From assembly GCA_050733935.1 (NCBI GenBank), contig JBOHUC010000088.1:1-16788 (forward strand): 16,788 bases of DNA, read 5' to 3'. This DNA is from JBOHUC01 sp050733935 (lineage in GTDB: Bacteria > Eisenbacteria > RBG-16-71-46 > DASYSL01). Of the stretch, positions 14,874 to 16,788 are shown piece by piece (the stretch's first letter is position 1; each line of letters starts with the position of its first letter). A program made the position numbers and the translations under genes. The notes under the pieces were generated by a model, which was not told the DNA's origin, made no database searches, and saw only the letters and a program-made list of their open reading frames with translations.

Positions 14874-15805
14874 GCGATCTCCTCGCCGGGATCAGCGTGG
14901 CCACCGTGCTCGTCTTCGTGGCCCAGATGGTGCGGATCTCGGTTCCGTACGCGCTCGCGGCGGTCGGCGGGACAATGTCCGAGCGCGGCGGCGTCATCAA
15001 CATCGCGCTCGAAGGGATGCTCCTGCTCGGCGCGCTCGGTTACACGCTCGGCGCCTACTGGACCGGAAACGCCTGGCTCGGGCTCGGCGCGGCGGCGCTT
15101 GCGGGTGTTCTCACGGCAGCCGTGCACGCGATCGTCACGATCGGATTCAAGGCCGACCAGATCACCTCGGCTCTCGGCATCAACCTGGCCGCGGTGGGAC
15201 TCTCGAAGTTTCTGCTCAAGGAAATCTTTGGCTCGAGCAGCAACTCCTCGCGCGTGGCGGGACTTCCGACCTGGGAGCTGCCCGGGCTTTCGTCGATCCC
15301 CGGGCTCGGCGACCTCTTCGGCTCGCCGCTCGTCTGGCTCGCGGCGCTTCTCGTCGTGCTCGCGCACGTCGTCCTGTTCCGCACACCGTTCGGTCTCCGC
15401 CTGCGCTCGGTCGGCGAGCATCCGGAAGCGGCCGCGACCCTGGGACTTTCGATTTCGCGTCTCCGCACGGCCGGCGTCCTTCTCTCGGGAATGCTCGCGG
15501 GCCTCGGGGGTGCGTGGCTTGCGAGCGATCAGCGCCTCTTCACGGACGGCATGTCGGGTGGGCGCGGCTACATCGCGCTCGCGGCCATGATCGTCGGAAA
15601 GTGGAACCCGCTCGGTGCGGCGGCCGCGTGTCTTCTCTTTGGGTTCTGCGAGACGCTCCAGATTCGTCTGCAGGGCGGTGCGATTCCGAACGAGTTCCTG
15701 CAGATGTTGCCGTACCTCGTGACGATGATCGTCCTCGCGGGCGTGATCGGCCGCGCCCATCCGCCGGCGGCGGTCGGCAAGCCGTACGAGCCGGAGGCGA
15801 AGTGA
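14870..15805 (+). CDS. nupC: Nucleoside ABC transporter permease 2
   Basis: The second channel half, 311 residues with about eight to nine hydrophobic helices. SVPYALAAVGGTMSERGGVINIALEG is the family's conserved start, followed by ADQITSALGINLAAVGLSKF, the ATPase-contacting loop FGLRLRSVGEHPEAAATLGL, and GGRGYIALAAMIVGKWNP. GTG 14870 is chosen because it overlaps the preceding stop (GTGA), lies just behind GGAGGGC and gives a normal-length N-terminus (MSDLLAGISVATVL). It ends in a GTGA overlap with the phosphorylase. Order binding protein-ATPase-permease-permease matches BmpA-NupABC systems that take up nucleosides broadly. Confidence 0.95.
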   Translation: MSDLLAGISVATVLVFVAQMVRISVPYALAAVGGTMSERGGVINIALEGMLLLGALGYTLGAYWTGNAWLGLGAAALAGVLTAAVHAIVTIGFKADQITSALGINLAAVGLSKFLLKEIFGSSSNSSRVAGLPTWELPGLSSIPGLGDLFGSPLVWLAALLVVLAHVVLFRTPFGLRLRSVGEHPEAAATLGLSISRLRTAGVLLSGMLAGLGGAWLASDQRLFTDGMSGGRGYIALAAMIVGKWNPLGAAAACLLFGFCETLQIRLQGGAIPNEFLQMLPYLVTMIVLAGVIGRAHPPAAVGKPYEPEAK

Positions 15806-16641
15806 GCCGGGCGGATGTCGACGAGTGCGTCGCCGTCCTGCGCAACGCGTCGGCCCTCGTGCCGCGCATCGGGATCGTGCTCGGCTCGGGCCTGGGCGGT
15901 GTCGCCGATCGCGTCGTGACCGGACGCGACGGGGCCGCGTTTTCAACCGCGGAGCTCCCCCACTGGCCGGCTTCGACCGTGCACGGCCACGAGGGAAAGC
16001 TCGTCCTCGGACGCTGGGAGGATACTCCGGTCGTCGTGCTGCGGGGACGGACGCACGTGTACGAGGGCTATCCGCTCGAGCGGGTCACGTTCGCGCATCG
16101 GGTCATGGCCGCGCTCGGAATCCACACGCTTCTCGTGACGAACGCGGTCGGCACGTTCAACACGAACTTCGCGCCGGGCGATCTCATGCTCGTGCGCGAT
16201 CACATCAACGGTATTGGGAAGCGCGGATTGCTGACCGCTGGCGAGATTGCCTCGAACCCGCCGCTCGGGCGCGGCGTCCCGGCGCCCGCCGTGCGCGCGT
16301 ACACGCCGCGCGTGGCCGCCGTGCTGCGGGCTTCGGCCCTCGAGCTCGGGATCCTGCTGCGCGAAGGCATCCTGCTTGCGGGAACCGGACCGGCCTACGA
16401 GACGGCCGCCGAGATCCGGATGGCGCGAAAGCTCGGCGCCGATGCGGCGTGCATGTCGAGCGCCCATGAGATCGACCTGGCTGCGGCCTTGGGGCTTTCG
16501 ACCGGGGCTGTGTCGTGCATCACGAACTACGGCACGGGGCTCTCGCCTCACCCCCTGACTCACGCGGACGTCCAGGAGGTCGCAGGCCGGGTGGCCTCGC
16601 GCCTCGAGGCGCTCCTCGCGCGGGCGATCGGAAGACTCTAG
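15802..16641 (+). CDS. punA: Purine nucleoside phosphorylase (NP-I, trimeric PNP/MTAP type), divergent
   Basis: Cleaves purine (deoxy)nucleosides with phosphate to the base and (deoxy)ribose-1-phosphate. Visible in 279 residues: phosphate loop LGSGLGG (27-33), HGHEGKLVLG (61-70), GRTHVYEGY (82-90), TNAVGTFN (113-120), GDLMLVRDHIN (126-136), GPAYETAAEIRM (196-207, purine-binding Glu) and ITN (240-242, purine-binding Asn). It departs from common PNPs: NAVGTFN replaces NAAGGLN, the RF-DMS-AYD segment is missing, and MSSAHEI replaces MSTVPEV. Specificity may therefore be shifted. GTG 15802 overlaps the permease stop and follows GGAGG. As the last gene of the operon it processes the imported nucleosides. 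Confidence 0.9.
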   Translation: MSRADVDECVAVLRNASALVPRIGIVLGSGLGGVADRVVTGRDGAAFSTAELPHWPASTVHGHEGKLVLGRWEDTPVVVLRGRTHVYEGYPLERVTFAHRVMAALGIHTLLVTNAVGTFNTNFAPGDLMLVRDHINGIGKRGLLTAGEIASNPPLGRGVPAPAVRAYTPRVAAVLRASALELGILLREGILLAGTGPAYETAAEIRMARKLGADAACMSSAHEIDLAAALGLSTGAVSCITNYGTGLSPHPLTHADVQEVAGRVASRLEALLARAIGRL

Positions 16642-16788
16642 TCGTCTCAAGGCCCGCCCCCCAACTTGCTGCGTCTATGAAGACGGATTGTCAAGGTCGA
16701 CGGGGTGTCCTCTTCCCACGGCCGCCGCTCACCACGCGTCTATTCGGGGTCTGGATCGCCCCAGGTTTCGCTACGGAGAGCGGGGTCC
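16642..16788. other. Unassigned right-edge sequence
   Basis: 147 bases after punA. There is no clear terminator hairpin. An ATG at 16677 opens a plus frame to the edge without a ribosome site, and two short minus frames could be the tail of an incoming gene. None has recognisable content. Confidence 0.3.

Noticed and set aside
16677..16788. ATG-initiated plus frame open to the right edge
   Set aside because: Only about 37 codons, no Shine-Dalgarno, and a composition (many Arg/Pro/Thr) with no recognisable fold.
1..16788. CRISPR arrays, tRNA/rRNA genes, insertion sequences and prophage genes
   Set aside because: Reading both strands I saw no regularly spaced repeats, no cloverleaf-like sequence, no transposase or integrase motifs and no terminal inverted repeats.

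Overview
The window is about two-thirds G+C and densely coded, with GTG starts, clear Shine-Dalgarno motifs and many 4-base stop/start overlaps. Three secreted proteins end in dockerin-like EF-hand repeats followed by a terminal Tyr-Cys-Pro. That style is common in uncultured high-GC groups of the Eisenbacteria/FCB or Gemmatimonadota/Planctomycetes type, but the taxonomic placement is an inference from style, not from a marker gene.

Region 1 (1-168, minus): the first 56 codons of a gene running off the left edge. It encodes an amphipathic helix and then an Ala/Pro-rich linker, resembling the N-terminal targeting extensions of bacterial microcompartment cargo. Region 2 (380-7077, plus): one tightly packed seven-gene run. 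It starts with a GT81 glucosyl-3-phosphoglycerate synthase, a second GT-A glycosyltransferase, a short MscS/CmpX-type membrane protein and an MPGP-family HAD phosphatase. It continues with a membrane-anchored solute-binding protein that has no transporter genes beside it, uridine kinase and a DinB-like protein. The first four genes read as a compatible-solute module: make glucosyl-3-phosphoglycerate, dephosphorylate it to glucosylglycerate, perhaps extend it with another sugar, and respond to membrane tension.

Region 3 (7301-10404): an alternating-strand block. Three paralogous secreted proteins on plus are interleaved with a small minus-strand gene (resembling DUF6483) and minus-strand inorganic pyrophosphatase. 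A perfect intrinsic-terminator-like hairpin for the first secreted gene lies inside the coding end of the convergent small gene.

Region 4 (10454-16641, plus): a nucleoside salvage operon. It has a near-consensus promoter placed almost on the start codon of thymidine kinase, then a BMP-family nucleoside-binding lipoprotein, a double-NBD ABC ATPase, two permeases and a purine nucleoside phosphorylase. Together they import nucleosides, phosphorylate thymidine/deoxyuridine and cleave purine nucleosides. The last 147 bases hold no feature I can support.

The strongest candidates for new biology are the osmolyte operon with its built-in channel-like protein, unassigned second glycosyltransferase and anchored binding protein, and the family of paired EF-hand secreted proteins.
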